This document shows positions 25,676-34,780 of a DNA stretch of 64,000 nt, piece after piece. Both the position numbers and the translations under genes were made by a program. Source of the stretch: Mycetocola zhujimingii (lineage in GTDB: Bacteria; Actinomycetota; Actinomycetes; Actinomycetales; Microbacteriaceae); NCBI RefSeq assembly GCF_003065425.1, contig NZ_CP026949.1, forward strand, positions 496,001-560,000, in the 5' to 3' direction. Below the pieces are notes generated by a model, which was not told where the DNA came from, did not search any database, and saw nothing but the letters and a program-made list of their open reading frames with translations. Position 1 is the first letter of the stretch; every line of letters starts with the position of its first letter.

Positions 25676-27334
25676 ATGAGTACCGATAATTCTGACCTGC
25701 GTGAGAACAAGCGCAACGTAATGCTCGTGTTCATCGGTCTCATGGTCACGATGCTTCTGGCATCCCTCGACCAGACCATCTTCAGTACCGCGCTGCCGAC
25801 CATCGTCGGCGAGCTCAACGGTGTCGATCACATGCTCTGGGTCACGACGGCCTACATCCTCGCCACGACGATCGTGATGCCCGTGTACGGCAAGCTCGGT
25901 GACCTCGTCGGCCGCAAGGGCCTGTTCATCGCCGCGATCGGCCTCTTCATCGCCGGTTCCGTCATCGGCGGTCTCGCCGGCGACATGGGCTGGCTCATCG
26001 CTGGTCGCGCCGTGCAGGGCCTCGGTGGCGGTGGCCTCATGATCCTGTCGCAGGCGATCATCGCCGACGTGGTTCCCGCGCGTGAACGTGGCAAGTACAT
26101 GGGAGTCATGGGCGGGGTCTTCGCCCTCTCCTCGATCGCCGGGCCGCTGCTCGGCGGCTGGTTCACGGAGGGCATCGGCTGGCGCTGGGCGTTCTGGATG
26201 AACCTTCCCCTCGGCGGCCTCGCCATCCTCGCCGCCGTTCTGTTCCTCCGTCTGCCGAAGATCGAGAACCGCAAGCCGCGGCTCGACGTCGCCGGGATGA
26301 TTCTGCTCGCGATCGCATCGACCTGCCTCGTGCTCGTCACCACCTGGGGTGGAAACACCTACGAGTGGGACTCGCTCATCATCATTTCGCTTATCATCGC
26401 CGGAGTTCTCGCCGCCGTCGGGTTTGTCTTCGTCGAGCGCAGCGCTGTCGAGCCGATCATGCCGCTGCACCTGTTCGCCGAGCGCAACTTCAACCTCACG
26501 ACAATCGCCGGTCTCATCATCGGTATCGCGATGTTCGGTGCGCTCGCGTACATCCCGACCTACCTGCAGATGGTCAGCGGTGTCAACGCGACCCAGGCCG
26601 GCTATCTGATGATCCCGATGCTCGCCGCGCTTCTTGTCTCGTCGATCGGATCGGGCATCCTGATCACGAAGTACGGTCGCTATAAGTGGATGCCGATTCT
26701 CGGTACCCTCATCGTCGCGGTCTCGCTCGTGCTGCTCTCCACCATGACGCCAGACATGGAGATCTGGGTGCTCTGCAGCTACCTGGCCATCATGGGCTTC
26801 GGTCTCGGTCTCGCCATGCAGGTGCTCGTTCTCGTCGTGCAGAACACGTTCCCCGCGTCCGAGGTGGGCACCGCAACGGCGTCGAATAACTACTTCCGCG
26901 AGATCGGCGCTTCGCTCGGCTCCGCGATCGTCGGCAGCCTGTTCGTTGCCCGCCTCACCGACCTCCTGGCCGAGCGGATGCCGGGGGCTGCCGGTTCTCC
27001 CGAGACGGACACCAATTCGTTTACCCCGACGATGGTCAAGGAGCTTCCCGGTCCGGTCAAGGACATCGTCGTTGGCGCATACAACGACTCACTGACGCCG
27101 GTGTTCCTCTACATGACGCCGCTCATCCTGATCGCCGCCGTGCTGCTCTGCTTCGTCAAGGAAGTACCTCTTGCGACGACGATCGTGCAGGAGGGTATGA
27201 CCCCGATCGACACGACTGCTGCTCCGGTCGGCGACACTCCGGTCGGCGCTCGTGCGGTCGACGTAGATGCGGTCGACGCGGATTCGGTCAGCGGAGGCAA
27301 GACCCCCGGAGGCGAAGCGCCCGCGATCCGCTGA
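25676..27334 (+). CDS. 14-TM MFS multidrug exporter (DHA2/EmrB-QacA type)
   Basis: Proton-driven efflux protein, 552 residues from the ATG at 25676, giving about fourteen membrane segments. Motif A reads GKLGDLVGRKGLF, and motif C is near GGVFALSSIAGPLLGGW. The polar C-terminal tail is rich in Asp and Val (VDVDAVDADSVSGG). An open frame to 25613 runs back through the operator, so the later start is preferred. The gene is likely controlled through the dyads just upstream; the regulator is not encoded beside it. The drug or metabolite exported is unknown. Confidence 0.9.
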   Translation: MSTDNSDLRENKRNVMLVFIGLMVTMLLASLDQTIFSTALPTIVGELNGVDHMLWVTTAYILATTIVMPVYGKLGDLVGRKGLFIAAIGLFIAGSVIGGLAGDMGWLIAGRAVQGLGGGGLMILSQAIIADVVPARERGKYMGVMGGVFALSSIAGPLLGGWFTEGIGWRWAFWMNLPLGGLAILAAVLFLRLPKIENRKPRLDVAGMILLAIASTCLVLVTTWGGNTYEWDSLIIISLIIAGVLAAVGFVFVERSAVEPIMPLHLFAERNFNLTTIAGLIIGIAMFGALAYIPTYLQMVSGVNATQAGYLMIPMLAALLVSSIGSGILITKYGRYKWMPILGTLIVAVSLVLLSTMTPDMEIWVLCSYLAIMGFGLGLAMQVLVLVVQNTFPASEVGTATASNNYFREIGASLGSAIVGSLFVARLTDLLAERMPGAAGSPETDTNSFTPTMVKELPGPVKDIVVGAYNDSLTPVFLYMTPLILIAAVLLCFVKEVPLATTIVQEGMTPIDTTAAPVGDTPVGARAVDVDAVDADSVSGGKTPGGEAPAIR

Positions 27335-27350
27335 TCCCCTCTCGGCAGAC

Positions 27351-27378
27351 GGCCCTTTCTCCTCGCGGAGGGAGGGCC
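27351..27378 (+). terminator. Terminator after the MFS exporter
   Basis: GGCCCT (27351-27356) pairs with AGGGCC (27373-27378), and inside it CTCC pairs with GGAG around TCGC. The stem is followed by TTCGTCG. It begins 17 nt after the exporter stop. Confidence 0.65.
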
Positions 27379-27428
27379 TTCGTCGTGCGTGCGCCGCCCG
27401 GCCGAAGCCCAGTTCACCCGTCCCGGAC

Positions 27429-27475
27429 GAGATCACTCGTTATGCCGGGTGTTCTCGACCGCAGCGAGTGATCTC
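27429..27475. repeat. 11-bp inverted repeat with a wide loop
   Basis: GAGATCACTCG (27429-27439) and CGAGTGATCTC (27465-27475) are perfect complements 25 bp apart. It may be a second terminator or a protein-binding dyad. It is 68 bp upstream of the GH127 operator. Confidence 0.4.
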
Positions 27476-27543
27476 GAGTCTGTTGCGTCATGGTCGAGCA
27501 CGCGAGGCTTGACACCCGAGCCCACGATCCCCAGACTCGGAGG

Positions 27544-27555
27544 TACAACGTTGTA
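27544..27555. promoter_or_regulatory. Perfect LacI-type operator TACAACGTTGTA before GH127
   Basis: Identical to the palindrome before the GH51 gene 15 kb away. It ends 11 bp before the GTG start and touches the AAAAGGAG ribosome site. A bound repressor would block transcription at or just after its start. Confidence 0.75.
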
Positions 27556-27566
27556 AAAGGAGTGTC

Positions 27567-29462
27567 GTGACCGCAGGTCCTGTGTCCCCGATCGCTGGTG
27601 AGCGAACGAAGCTCGACCCGCTCCCGTTCGACGCCGTGACCTTCACCGGCGACGGAATGCTCGCCGCCTGGCAGCGCACCAACGCGGATTCCACACTCGC
27701 TCACTGTGTGTCGCAACTCGAAGCATCCGGCGCCCTCGACAACCTGCGGATCGCCGCGGGCCGAATGACCGGCGACTTCCGTGGATTCCAGTTCGCTGAT
27801 TCCGATGTCTATAAGGTGCTCGAGGCGATCGGCTGGGAAGCGGGCCGCGGTGACGTCAGCGCGTTCGATCGGTTCGTGAGCGACACCGTCGACCTGCTCA
27901 AGGCAGCGCAGGAGGACGACGGGTACCTCGACTCGCACGTTCAGATCACCCGGCCGGGTGAGAAGTTCGCCGAGCTTCGCTGGAGCCACGAGTTGTATTG
28001 CCTCGGCCACCTGCTGCAGGCCGGGGTTGCGTGGGCCCGCACGACTTCCCGACGCGACCTCCTCGACATTGGGCTGCGGTTCGCCGCCCTCGTCGACGAC
28101 ACCCTCGGCGATGGACACACGGATGCCGTCGACGGCCACCCCGAAATCGAAACGGCCCTCGTGGAGGTATACCGCCTCACCGGTGAGAAGCGCTGGCTGA
28201 ACCTCGCCCAGCGCATGATCGACCTCCGTGGTCACCAGTTGGTCGGGCCTGACCCCTTCGGGTTCGAGTACTTCCAGGACCACGCTCCCGTCCGCGAGGT
28301 TGACGGGGCGGCGGGGCACGCCGTGCGGCAGCTCTACCTGGCCGCCGGGGTTGCAGACGCCTTCGTCGAAAACGGCGGCGACGCGCTTCTCGCGGCGCTG
28401 GAGCGAATCTGGACCGACATGACCGGTCGCAAGATGTACATCTCGGGCGGCGTCGGCTCACGGCACCGCGACGAAGCGTTCGGCGACCCGTTCGAGCTCC
28501 CACCCGACCGTGCATACGCGGAAACCTGCGCCGCGATCGCGAGCCTCATGTTCAACTGGCGGATGCTGTTGATCACCGGAGAGGGACGATTCGCCGACGA
28601 GATGGAACGCGCGCTGTACAACGCTGTCGCGACATCGACCAGTCCCGACGGTTGCGCGTTCTTCTACTCGAACCCGCTCCAGGTGCGAACGGAGCGCGGG
28701 GGAGCGCACGCGCAGGCGCCGGCCCGCCGGGTTGGCTGGTACGCCTGCGCGTGCTGCCCGCCGAACCTCGCGCGGCTCATCGCGTCGTTGCACTCCTACG
28801 CGGCGACAACGGCGGATGACGGGCTGCAGCTGCACCTCTACGAATCGGGAACCGTGCGGCTCGGGGCGCTCGGAGGTGACGCGACGACGGCGACGATCAC
28901 GACGGGATACCCGTTCGACGGTGGCATTCACGTCGAGTTCGACGCACCCTTCTCCGGCGGTGAGCTGTCGCTGCGGATCCCCGCCTGGGCCGAGTCGTTC
29001 GAGCTCACCGTGGATGGGGTGCTGACGCACGCCACGGAAACGGACGGGTACCTGCGGGTCGCCGGTGATGGCATCCGTTCGCTCGACCTGGCCCTGGACA
29101 TGCCCGTCGTCGTGCACCAGCCACACCCGCACATCGACGCAGTGCGGGGCTGTGTCGCCGTGACGCGGGGGCCTGTGGTGTACGCGGTCGAGCAGAGTGA
29201 CCTGCCGGACGGGCTCTTGATCGAGGACCTCGTGATCGACCCTGCGGCTGGGGGCACTGTCGGTGCGGTCGACCCGGAACTCGGGATGCCTCTTCTCACG
29301 CTGCAGGGCAGTTCGCGGAGCGAGGTGCCCGGCGAGCTGTACCCGGAGTGGCGTGGCGGCGGCTCACGGCCGAACGGCAGAATGGACGTGTCGGCGGTGC
29401 CGTACGCGCGCTGGGGCAATCGTGGCCCCGGCGGCATGCGGGTCTGGCTTCCGGCGAGCTAA
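27567..29462 (+). CDS. GH127 beta-L-arabinofuranosidase
   Basis: Cytoplasmic glycosidase (631 residues, formerly DUF1680) that releases beta-linked L-arabinofuranose, for example from plant extensin or arabinan side chains. The zinc-thiolate active site is recognisable: Glu319 and Cys321 in AETCAAI, and Cys396-Cys397 in YACACCPPN, where Cys396 corresponds to the nucleophilic cysteine of the characterised bifidobacterial enzyme. No signal peptide is present. The GTG start follows AAAAGGAG. The alditol-oxidase-like gene follows after 12 nt, suggesting an operon. The shared operator links it to the LacI gene at 11132. Confidence 0.92.
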   Translation: MTAGPVSPIAGERTKLDPLPFDAVTFTGDGMLAAWQRTNADSTLAHCVSQLEASGALDNLRIAAGRMTGDFRGFQFADSDVYKVLEAIGWEAGRGDVSAFDRFVSDTVDLLKAAQEDDGYLDSHVQITRPGEKFAELRWSHELYCLGHLLQAGVAWARTTSRRDLLDIGLRFAALVDDTLGDGHTDAVDGHPEIETALVEVYRLTGEKRWLNLAQRMIDLRGHQLVGPDPFGFEYFQDHAPVREVDGAAGHAVRQLYLAAGVADAFVENGGDALLAALERIWTDMTGRKMYISGGVGSRHRDEAFGDPFELPPDRAYAETCAAIASLMFNWRMLLITGEGRFADEMERALYNAVATSTSPDGCAFFYSNPLQVRTERGGAHAQAPARRVGWYACACCPPNLARLIASLHSYAATTADDGLQLHLYESGTVRLGALGGDATTATITTGYPFDGGIHVEFDAPFSGGELSLRIPAWAESFELTVDGVLTHATETDGYLRVAGDGIRSLDLALDMPVVVHQPHPHIDAVRGCVAVTRGPVVYAVEQSDLPDGLLIEDLVIDPAAGGTVGAVDPELGMPLLTLQGSSRSEVPGELYPEWRGGGSRPNGRMDVSAVPYARWGNRGPGGMRVWLPAS

Positions 29463-29474
29463 GGAAAGGGCACT

Positions 29475-30755
29475 GTGTCTCTGGAAATGTCTGCCGAAAT
29501 CGGAACCAACTGGTCGGCGAACCATGCCTATCGTGCCCGGCGCATCGAAGCGCCGTCGAGCGTCGAAGACGTTCAGCGACTGGTCGCGGACGCGACGGCG
29601 GTGCGTGCGCTCGGCACCCGGCACTCGTTCAACCCGATCGCGGATTCTGCCGATCTTCTGCTGTCAACGTCGAACCTCGTCTTCGCGCCGCACATCCAGG
29701 AGCATGAACGGCTCGTGACGGTCGGGGCCGGAATGCGGTACGGGGAGCTCGCCGGCGAACTGCAGCGGAACGGCTGGGCGCTGTCCAACCTTGCATCTCT
29801 TCCGCACATCTCCGTCGGCGGCGCCATCGCCACGGGAACCCACGGATCGGGCAACGGCGTGCGGTCGCTCGCTGGATCCGTCGCCGCTGTCGAAATCGTC
29901 ACGGCGAGCGGTGACGTCGTTCAGCTGCGCCGCGGTGACGCTGACTTCGAGGGTGCCGTCGTGAACCTCGGCGCACTCGGCGTCATGACCAGGGTCGCAC
30001 TCGACATCGAACCGACGTACGACATCGAGCAGACCGTGTTCGAACGACTGCCGTTCGATGCCGCCACCTCCAACTTCGACGCCATCACCGGCGCGGCGTA
30101 CAGCGTTTCCCTGTTCACGACCTGGCGGGACCCGGACGTCATCGACCAGGTCTGGTTGAAGCGCCGCCCGGGTGTTGACGCCGCTCCTCCCGCTGACCTG
30201 TTCGGTGCGGTGCCCGCGCCCGCCGACCGGCATCCGCTGCCCGGAATCTCCGCCGTCAACTGCACGGCGCAGATGGGCGTGCCAGGGGCGTGGCTCGACC
30301 GGCTGCCGCACTTCAGGCTGGACTTCACGCCGTCAAACGGTGAAGAACTGCAGTCCGAGTTCCTTGTGCCTCGTCGCCACGCCGTCGCGGCGCTCGCCGC
30401 CGTTCGCGAGCTGGCCGACAGGATCTCGCCCCTGCTGCAGGTATGCGAGGTGCGAACGATCGCCGCAGACACACTGTGGCTGAGCTCCGCGTTCGAGACG
30501 GATGCCGTCGGGCTTCACTTCACCTGGTTGAGGAAGCAGGCCGAGGTGGAGGCCCTCCTGCCCGAGCTCGAGGCTGCACTCGCCCCGTTTGACGCGCGAC
30601 CGCACTGGGGCAAGGTCTTCACCGCCGACGGGGCAGCGATCGAACGGCTCTACCCGCGGATCGACGATTTCAGGGCGCTCGCCGCCCGGTTCGACCCGGA
30701 GGGCGTGTTCGTCAACGAGTTCCTCGCGGAGCGAGTGCTCCCCGAGCGTGGCTAG
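29475..30755 (+). CDS. FAD-dependent alditol/aldonolactone oxidase
   Basis: Flavoprotein oxidase of 426 residues with an N-terminal FAD-binding domain (about 15-180) and a C-terminal ALO-type domain. In actinobacterial alditol oxidases the histidine in G-x-x-HSFN binds FAD covalently; here it is His50 in GTRHSFN. GGAIATGTHGSGNGVRSLAGS (parts of about residues 115-136) is the pyrophosphate loop. Relatives oxidise xylitol, sorbitol or sugar lactones using oxygen. The GTG start has AAAGGG. Co-transcription with the GH127 gene suggests a pentitol or arabinose-derived substrate, which is inference only. Confidence 0.85.
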   Translation: MSLEMSAEIGTNWSANHAYRARRIEAPSSVEDVQRLVADATAVRALGTRHSFNPIADSADLLLSTSNLVFAPHIQEHERLVTVGAGMRYGELAGELQRNGWALSNLASLPHISVGGAIATGTHGSGNGVRSLAGSVAAVEIVTASGDVVQLRRGDADFEGAVVNLGALGVMTRVALDIEPTYDIEQTVFERLPFDAATSNFDAITGAAYSVSLFTTWRDPDVIDQVWLKRRPGVDAAPPADLFGAVPAPADRHPLPGISAVNCTAQMGVPGAWLDRLPHFRLDFTPSNGEELQSEFLVPRRHAVAALAAVRELADRISPLLQVCEVRTIAADTLWLSSAFETDAVGLHFTWLRKQAEVEALLPELEAALAPFDARPHWGKVFTADGAAIERLYPRIDDFRALAARFDPEGVFVNEFLAERVLPERG

Positions 30756-30764
30756 GCTTCACGC

Positions 30765-31127
30765 ATGAGTGACGTCACGGAGCCAGCAGGAACACCGGGC
30801 CGCGGGACCGATGCGGAGCGCACGGAAGCCGCGCTCAGCGACGCGACCGCGCAGGCACAAACTGAGGCGGAGGCGGCTCTTCACCGGAGCGAAGACGCCG
30901 CCGCCGAGGCGAAGCGCGCGGCCGAGGCGCAGGCCGCTGAGGCGCTCGCCCGTGCTTCAGTCGATGGTGAACGCGCTTCTCTCGCCGCGCGTTCCGCTGC
31001 CTCGGCGGCGACCGAGGCTAAGGACCGGGCAACGGATGCTGCGTCGCACGCCGCTCAGGCGGCATCCGCCGACGCACAGGCCGCCGCGGACGAGACCACG
31101 GCGATCGCGCGCGAGGCCGCGGAGTAA
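30765..31127 (+). CDS. Ala/Glu-rich helical protein of unknown function
   Basis: A 120-residue protein that I do not recognise. From about residue 20 onward it is an almost uninterrupted Ala-, Glu- and Arg-rich helix (for example AAEAKRAAEAQAAEALARAS), with no Cys, Trp, Phe or Tyr. It looks like an extended amphipathic or coiled-coil rod. It lies nine nt after the oxidase gene, yet TAGGCT stands six nt before its ATG, so it may also have its own leaderless promoter. Low complexity means that a spurious frame is possible, though the start signal argues for a gene. Confidence 0.55.
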   Translation: MSDVTEPAGTPGRGTDAERTEAALSDATAQAQTEAEAALHRSEDAAAEAKRAAEAQAAEALARASVDGERASLAARSAASAATEAKDRATDAASHAAQAASADAQAAADETTAIAREAAE

Positions 31128-31176
31128 GTTCAGCCGTGGTCTCGGCCGCGGCTCGCTCGAGCGCTGCACTTCCAGT

Positions 31177-31206
31177 CGTGCGCTGCAGATGCTTCTGCAG
31201 CGCACG
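31177..31206. terminator. 12-bp hairpin sharing its core with the 52.5-kb terminator
   Basis: CGTGCGCTGCAG (31177-31188) and CTGCAGCGCACG (31195-31206) pair perfectly around ATGCTT. It separates the helical-protein gene from the convergent GH36 gene. The 24-bp core 31180-31203 is found again, inverted, at 52505-52528. Confidence 0.7.
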
Positions 31207-31250
31207 GCGAGTATCTGCAGCGTTCGGGTACGCGAGCAGTACGGCGCGTG

Positions 31251-33347
31251 CTACCCGACGGCCGTCACGGAGTACAGCGCTGCCTGCTCGGGTGCGAGCA
31301 GTGGCGCGGGGAGCCCGACGGTTGCGAGCACAACAGCGGTCAGGCACACACCCTCAGGATTACCGAGCCACGGCGGGGCGGCATCCTGGATGGCACGCGG
31401 TTCGGCTCCCACCGAGAGCGGAGCGACGCGGTACACCCGGTCGGGGTCGAGGCCGGGGAACCGCATCGGCGCGGGCAGCGCGGTGAGCGGTGCTCCGCTC
31501 GCGACGTAGGCGAACAGGCCGGTCGAGCCATCGGACGAGACAACACCGTGAAGCGAGAGCGCCGGGTCGGAAGAGTCGGCGCGTACGACCGTGCCCGAGT
31601 GCAGAAGCCCTCGCAGTGACTTGTACGACGAGATCCACGTGCCTATGGAGGCGAGTTCGTCTTCGTCTGCCGCCGTGAGGTTCCACTCGATTCCCGCGCT
31701 GCCGAAGAGCGCCGTCGCAAGCCTGAAGCCGAGGTCCGAGGTGCGCCACGTCGTGTGTGACCGCGCTGCCCCCAGGTGCCCGCCGAGGTACTCGGGCGGG
31801 ATGACGATACTCGAGTAGCGCTGGATCTCCTGGCGCTCGAGCGGATCGTTGGTGTCGCTCGTCCACACCCGGTCGACGCGTCGCAGGATTCCCAGGTCGA
31901 TGCGTGCGCCGCCCGAGGCACACGACTCGATCTCGACGGTCGGGTGCGCGGCGCGGACGGCGTCGATGAGGCGGTACAGCGCCGTCGTCTGGCGATGAGC
32001 GGATGCCGTCAGCAGGTCGCGGTTGTGATCCCACTTCAGGTACCGGATGGGGTATTCGGTCAGCAGAGCATCGATCCGGGCGAAGATCCAGTCGAACGCG
32101 TCAGGGTTGCCGAGGTCGAGCACGTGCTGGAATCGCCAGCTCAGACCGTCAGCGTCGATCACCCAGTCGGGGTGCTCGCGGGCGGTGTCCGAGTCGAGGT
32201 TGATCATCTCTGGCTCGACCCACAGTCCGAAGTCCATGCCCGCGCGGTGCACGCGGTCGATGAGGGGCATCAGGCCGTCGGGCCATTTCGCTCTGTCGAC
32301 GAACCAGTCGCCGAGCGCACGCCGGTCGTCGGTGCGGCCGGAGAACCAGCCGTCGTCGAGGACAAACCGTTCGACACCGACGCGACCGGCGACATCCGCC
32401 AGTTCACCCAGTGTGGTGAGGTCGTGGTCGAAGTAGACGGCTTCCCACGTGTTGAGCACGACGGGCCGTGGGGCGGTGATGGTCGACCATGACCGGATCC
32501 ACGGGTGCAGGTGCGCGGACAGTCCGTCGAGCCCCGCGTCTGAATAGACGGCGATGGTCCACGGCGTGGTCCAGGTTTCTCCCGGCTCGACCCGTGCTTC
32601 GCCGGGGGCGAGGAGTTCACCGGCGCCGACCGTTGCGGGCCCCAGGGCGGATCGCTCAGCCCAGAGGCGTTTGTCGCCGCTCCACGCGAGGTGGACGGCC
32701 CATACCTCGCCCGTGCGGAAGCCGAACCCGGGTGTCCCGACCGTGAGCAGGAAGGCGTCATCGTGGCCGGGACGGCCATGGCGGGACTCCCGGCTCCAGA
32801 CGCCGTGGGTCATCCGGTGCCGTTGCGGACGACGTTCGTGGGTCCACAGGCCGCTGAAGTCCAGGACCTCGCTCGCCCGGTCGGGAACAGGAAGAATGGC
32901 GTCGAGTGAGCCAAGCTCAAATGCAGTTGACGCTCGATTGGTGATGCTCGATCGCAGCCCAAGGACGCCGTGTTCGCTCAGCTCGATCTCGACGGTGATC
33001 GCCAGGGATCCTGCGGTATTTGCGAGTCGAACGAGAAGTTTGTGTTGGGCGGGCGTTTCCACCCCGACGAGGGAAAACGCACCAGGGTTCCGGGAGTCGC
33101 CCGAGGAGAACCCCGAGATTCCCGGTCGGCCACTCCAGCCGTCGGTGAGGCCGGGCAGAAGAGTCAGCCGGAGCGGCACGTCGATGGAGCTGGGTGGTAC
33201 AGCAGGAATGGCGGCATCGGCCACCGCGGTGAGCGCCGCCTCATCGAGGGCGCCGAGGTCGCGCCCCCAGTGAACGACGGAGGGCACACCCGTGCCGCGG
33301 GCGTCCAGGAGGAAACTGGTGCCAGCGGCACGGATGTGCGAGATCAA
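31251..33347 (-). CDS. GH36 alpha-galactosidase
   Basis: Intracellular retaining alpha-galactosidase (698 residues) for melibiose, raffinose-type sugars or galactosylated oligosaccharides. The nucleophile Asp440 lies in YLKWDHNRD and the acid/base Asp498 in WTSDTNDPLERQ; FVLDDGWF and WVEPEMIN are also family signatures. The start is an unusual TTG at 33347, supported by GGAG eight nt upstream and by the gap of five nt to the preceding binding-protein stop. It is the last gene of the operon GH42-permease-permease-SBP-GH36. Confidence 0.92.
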   Translation of the reverse strand: MISHIRAAGTSFLLDARGTGVPSVVHWGRDLGALDEAALTAVADAAIPAVPPSSIDVPLRLTLLPGLTDGWSGRPGISGFSSGDSRNPGAFSLVGVETPAQHKLLVRLANTAGSLAITVEIELSEHGVLGLRSSITNRASTAFELGSLDAILPVPDRASEVLDFSGLWTHERRPQRHRMTHGVWSRESRHGRPGHDDAFLLTVGTPGFGFRTGEVWAVHLAWSGDKRLWAERSALGPATVGAGELLAPGEARVEPGETWTTPWTIAVYSDAGLDGLSAHLHPWIRSWSTITAPRPVVLNTWEAVYFDHDLTTLGELADVAGRVGVERFVLDDGWFSGRTDDRRALGDWFVDRAKWPDGLMPLIDRVHRAGMDFGLWVEPEMINLDSDTAREHPDWVIDADGLSWRFQHVLDLGNPDAFDWIFARIDALLTEYPIRYLKWDHNRDLLTASAHRQTTALYRLIDAVRAAHPTVEIESCASGGARIDLGILRRVDRVWTSDTNDPLERQEIQRYSSIVIPPEYLGGHLGAARSHTTWRTSDLGFRLATALFGSAGIEWNLTAADEDELASIGTWISSYKSLRGLLHSGTVVRADSSDPALSLHGVVSSDGSTGLFAYVASGAPLTALPAPMRFPGLDPDRVYRVAPLSVGAEPRAIQDAAPPWLGNPEGVCLTAVVLATVGLPAPLLAPEQAALYSVTAVG

Positions 33348-33352
33348 TCCAA

Positions 33353-34684
33353 CTACTCCTTGACCGGGATGGACTGTGACTTGAGTGCGTCGATCGTTGC
33401 CTTCTCGCCGGACTCGAGTGCTTCCTTGAGGGTTCCATTGCCCGAGACCGCGGCCTTGAATCCGTCAGAGACGTCGTTGTAGGTCTGCGTCATGGTCGGA
33501 CCCCACGCGAAGTCGGGGGAGACCTGAGCGGATGCCTCGGCGAAGACGTCGTAGATTGCCTGGCCGCCGTAGAACTCCACGCCTTCCTTGAGAACCGGGA
33601 GGTTGAGGCCTTCCTTGGTCGCCGGGTAGATGTTCGCGCTCTTGTTCATCGCGGTGAGCGCCTCTTCCGAGGTGTTCAGCCACAGGGCGAACTTGGCTGC
33701 TTCGTACGGGTGCTCCGAACCGGTGAAGACCGCCGTTGACGATCCACCCCAGTTACCGCTTGCCTCTTCGCCGGCATTCCACTGGGGAGACGGTGCAACC
33801 GACCACTTTCCGGCGGTGTCAGGCGCGCCGCTCGCGATGGAGTTTGCACCCCAGACTGCGGAGTTCCAGGTCCAGACTTCGCTCGAGTTGTAGGCGTTGT
33901 CCCACTCGCTCGTCCACGCGGGGTAGCTGGAGACGAGGTCGCGGTCGATCAGGCCCTGCCAGTAGTCGGCGACGGTGGTCGTCGTCTCGTCGGTCAGGTC
34001 TACCGTCCAGTCGGTGCCATCGTTCTCGAACCAGCTTCCGCCGGCCTGCCAGACAAATCCGGCGAACTGGTTGATGTCACCCTGGGAGAAGTTGGTGATG
34101 TATCCACCGAGCTCACGGATCTTGATGGCAGCGGCTTCGTATTCAGCCCACGTCGTCGGAATCGCGATGCCGTTCGCCTCGAACAGGTCGGAGCGGTAGA
34201 AGAGTGCCATGGGGCCTGAGTCCTGCGGGACCGCGTAGACCGAGTCCTCTTCACCGAACGTAACCTGTCCCCAGGTCCAGTCGACGAAGGAGTCTTCGGC
34301 CGCGACGACCTCTTCACAGTCGGCGAGGTTCATCAGGCCGTTCTGGACCCGGAAGTTGGGGAGGGCGTCGTACTCGATCTGGCCGAGGTCGGGCGCGTTG
34401 CCGGCTTCCAGCTGGTTGAAGAAGTTCTGGTACGTTCCGCCGTTGCCGTTCGGGCCGGTCTGAACCTTGACCTGAATGTCCGGGTTTTCGGCGTTCCAGA
34501 TGTCGACCACTTCTTCGATCCCCGGAATCCAGGAGGTGAAGGTGAGGTCTACAGCACCGTCTGCGGGTGTGCATTCGGCTGCGTCAGCCGAGCCGCCGCT
34601 CTCCGATGAGGCGGAGCAGCCGGTCAGCGCGATGGCCGTTGTAGTGAGCAGGGCGACGGCGACCGCTCGAGGAGTTGTTTTCAT
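33353..34684 (-). CDS. Sugar ABC transporter binding lipoprotein (galactoside type)
   Basis: Solute-binding lipoprotein of 443 residues. The signal peptide ends LTGC with the lipidated cysteine at residue 23, and the CUT1-type bilobal domain follows (VDLTFTSWIPGIEEVVDIWN). The ATG at 34684 has AAAGGAA. It is unusual that the binding protein follows rather than precedes its permeases. Substrate inferred from flanking GH42 and GH36 enzymes: a galacto-oligosaccharide. Confidence 0.9.
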   Translation of the reverse strand: MKTTPRAVAVALLTTTAIALTGCSASSESGGSADAAECTPADGAVDLTFTSWIPGIEEVVDIWNAENPDIQVKVQTGPNGNGGTYQNFFNQLEAGNAPDLGQIEYDALPNFRVQNGLMNLADCEEVVAAEDSFVDWTWGQVTFGEEDSVYAVPQDSGPMALFYRSDLFEANGIAIPTTWAEYEAAAIKIRELGGYITNFSQGDINQFAGFVWQAGGSWFENDGTDWTVDLTDETTTTVADYWQGLIDRDLVSSYPAWTSEWDNAYNSSEVWTWNSAVWGANSIASGAPDTAGKWSVAPSPQWNAGEEASGNWGGSSTAVFTGSEHPYEAAKFALWLNTSEEALTAMNKSANIYPATKEGLNLPVLKEGVEFYGGQAIYDVFAEASAQVSPDFAWGPTMTQTYNDVSDGFKAAVSGNGTLKEALESGEKATIDALKSQSIPVKE

Positions 34685-34780
34685 GGTGTTCCTTTGGGTT
34701 CAAACGGGTTGTCATCCGGACAGGTATCCGGATGGTGCTGCGGGTGATTCAGGTGATGTTCGGTCGTGCGATTGTGCGGA

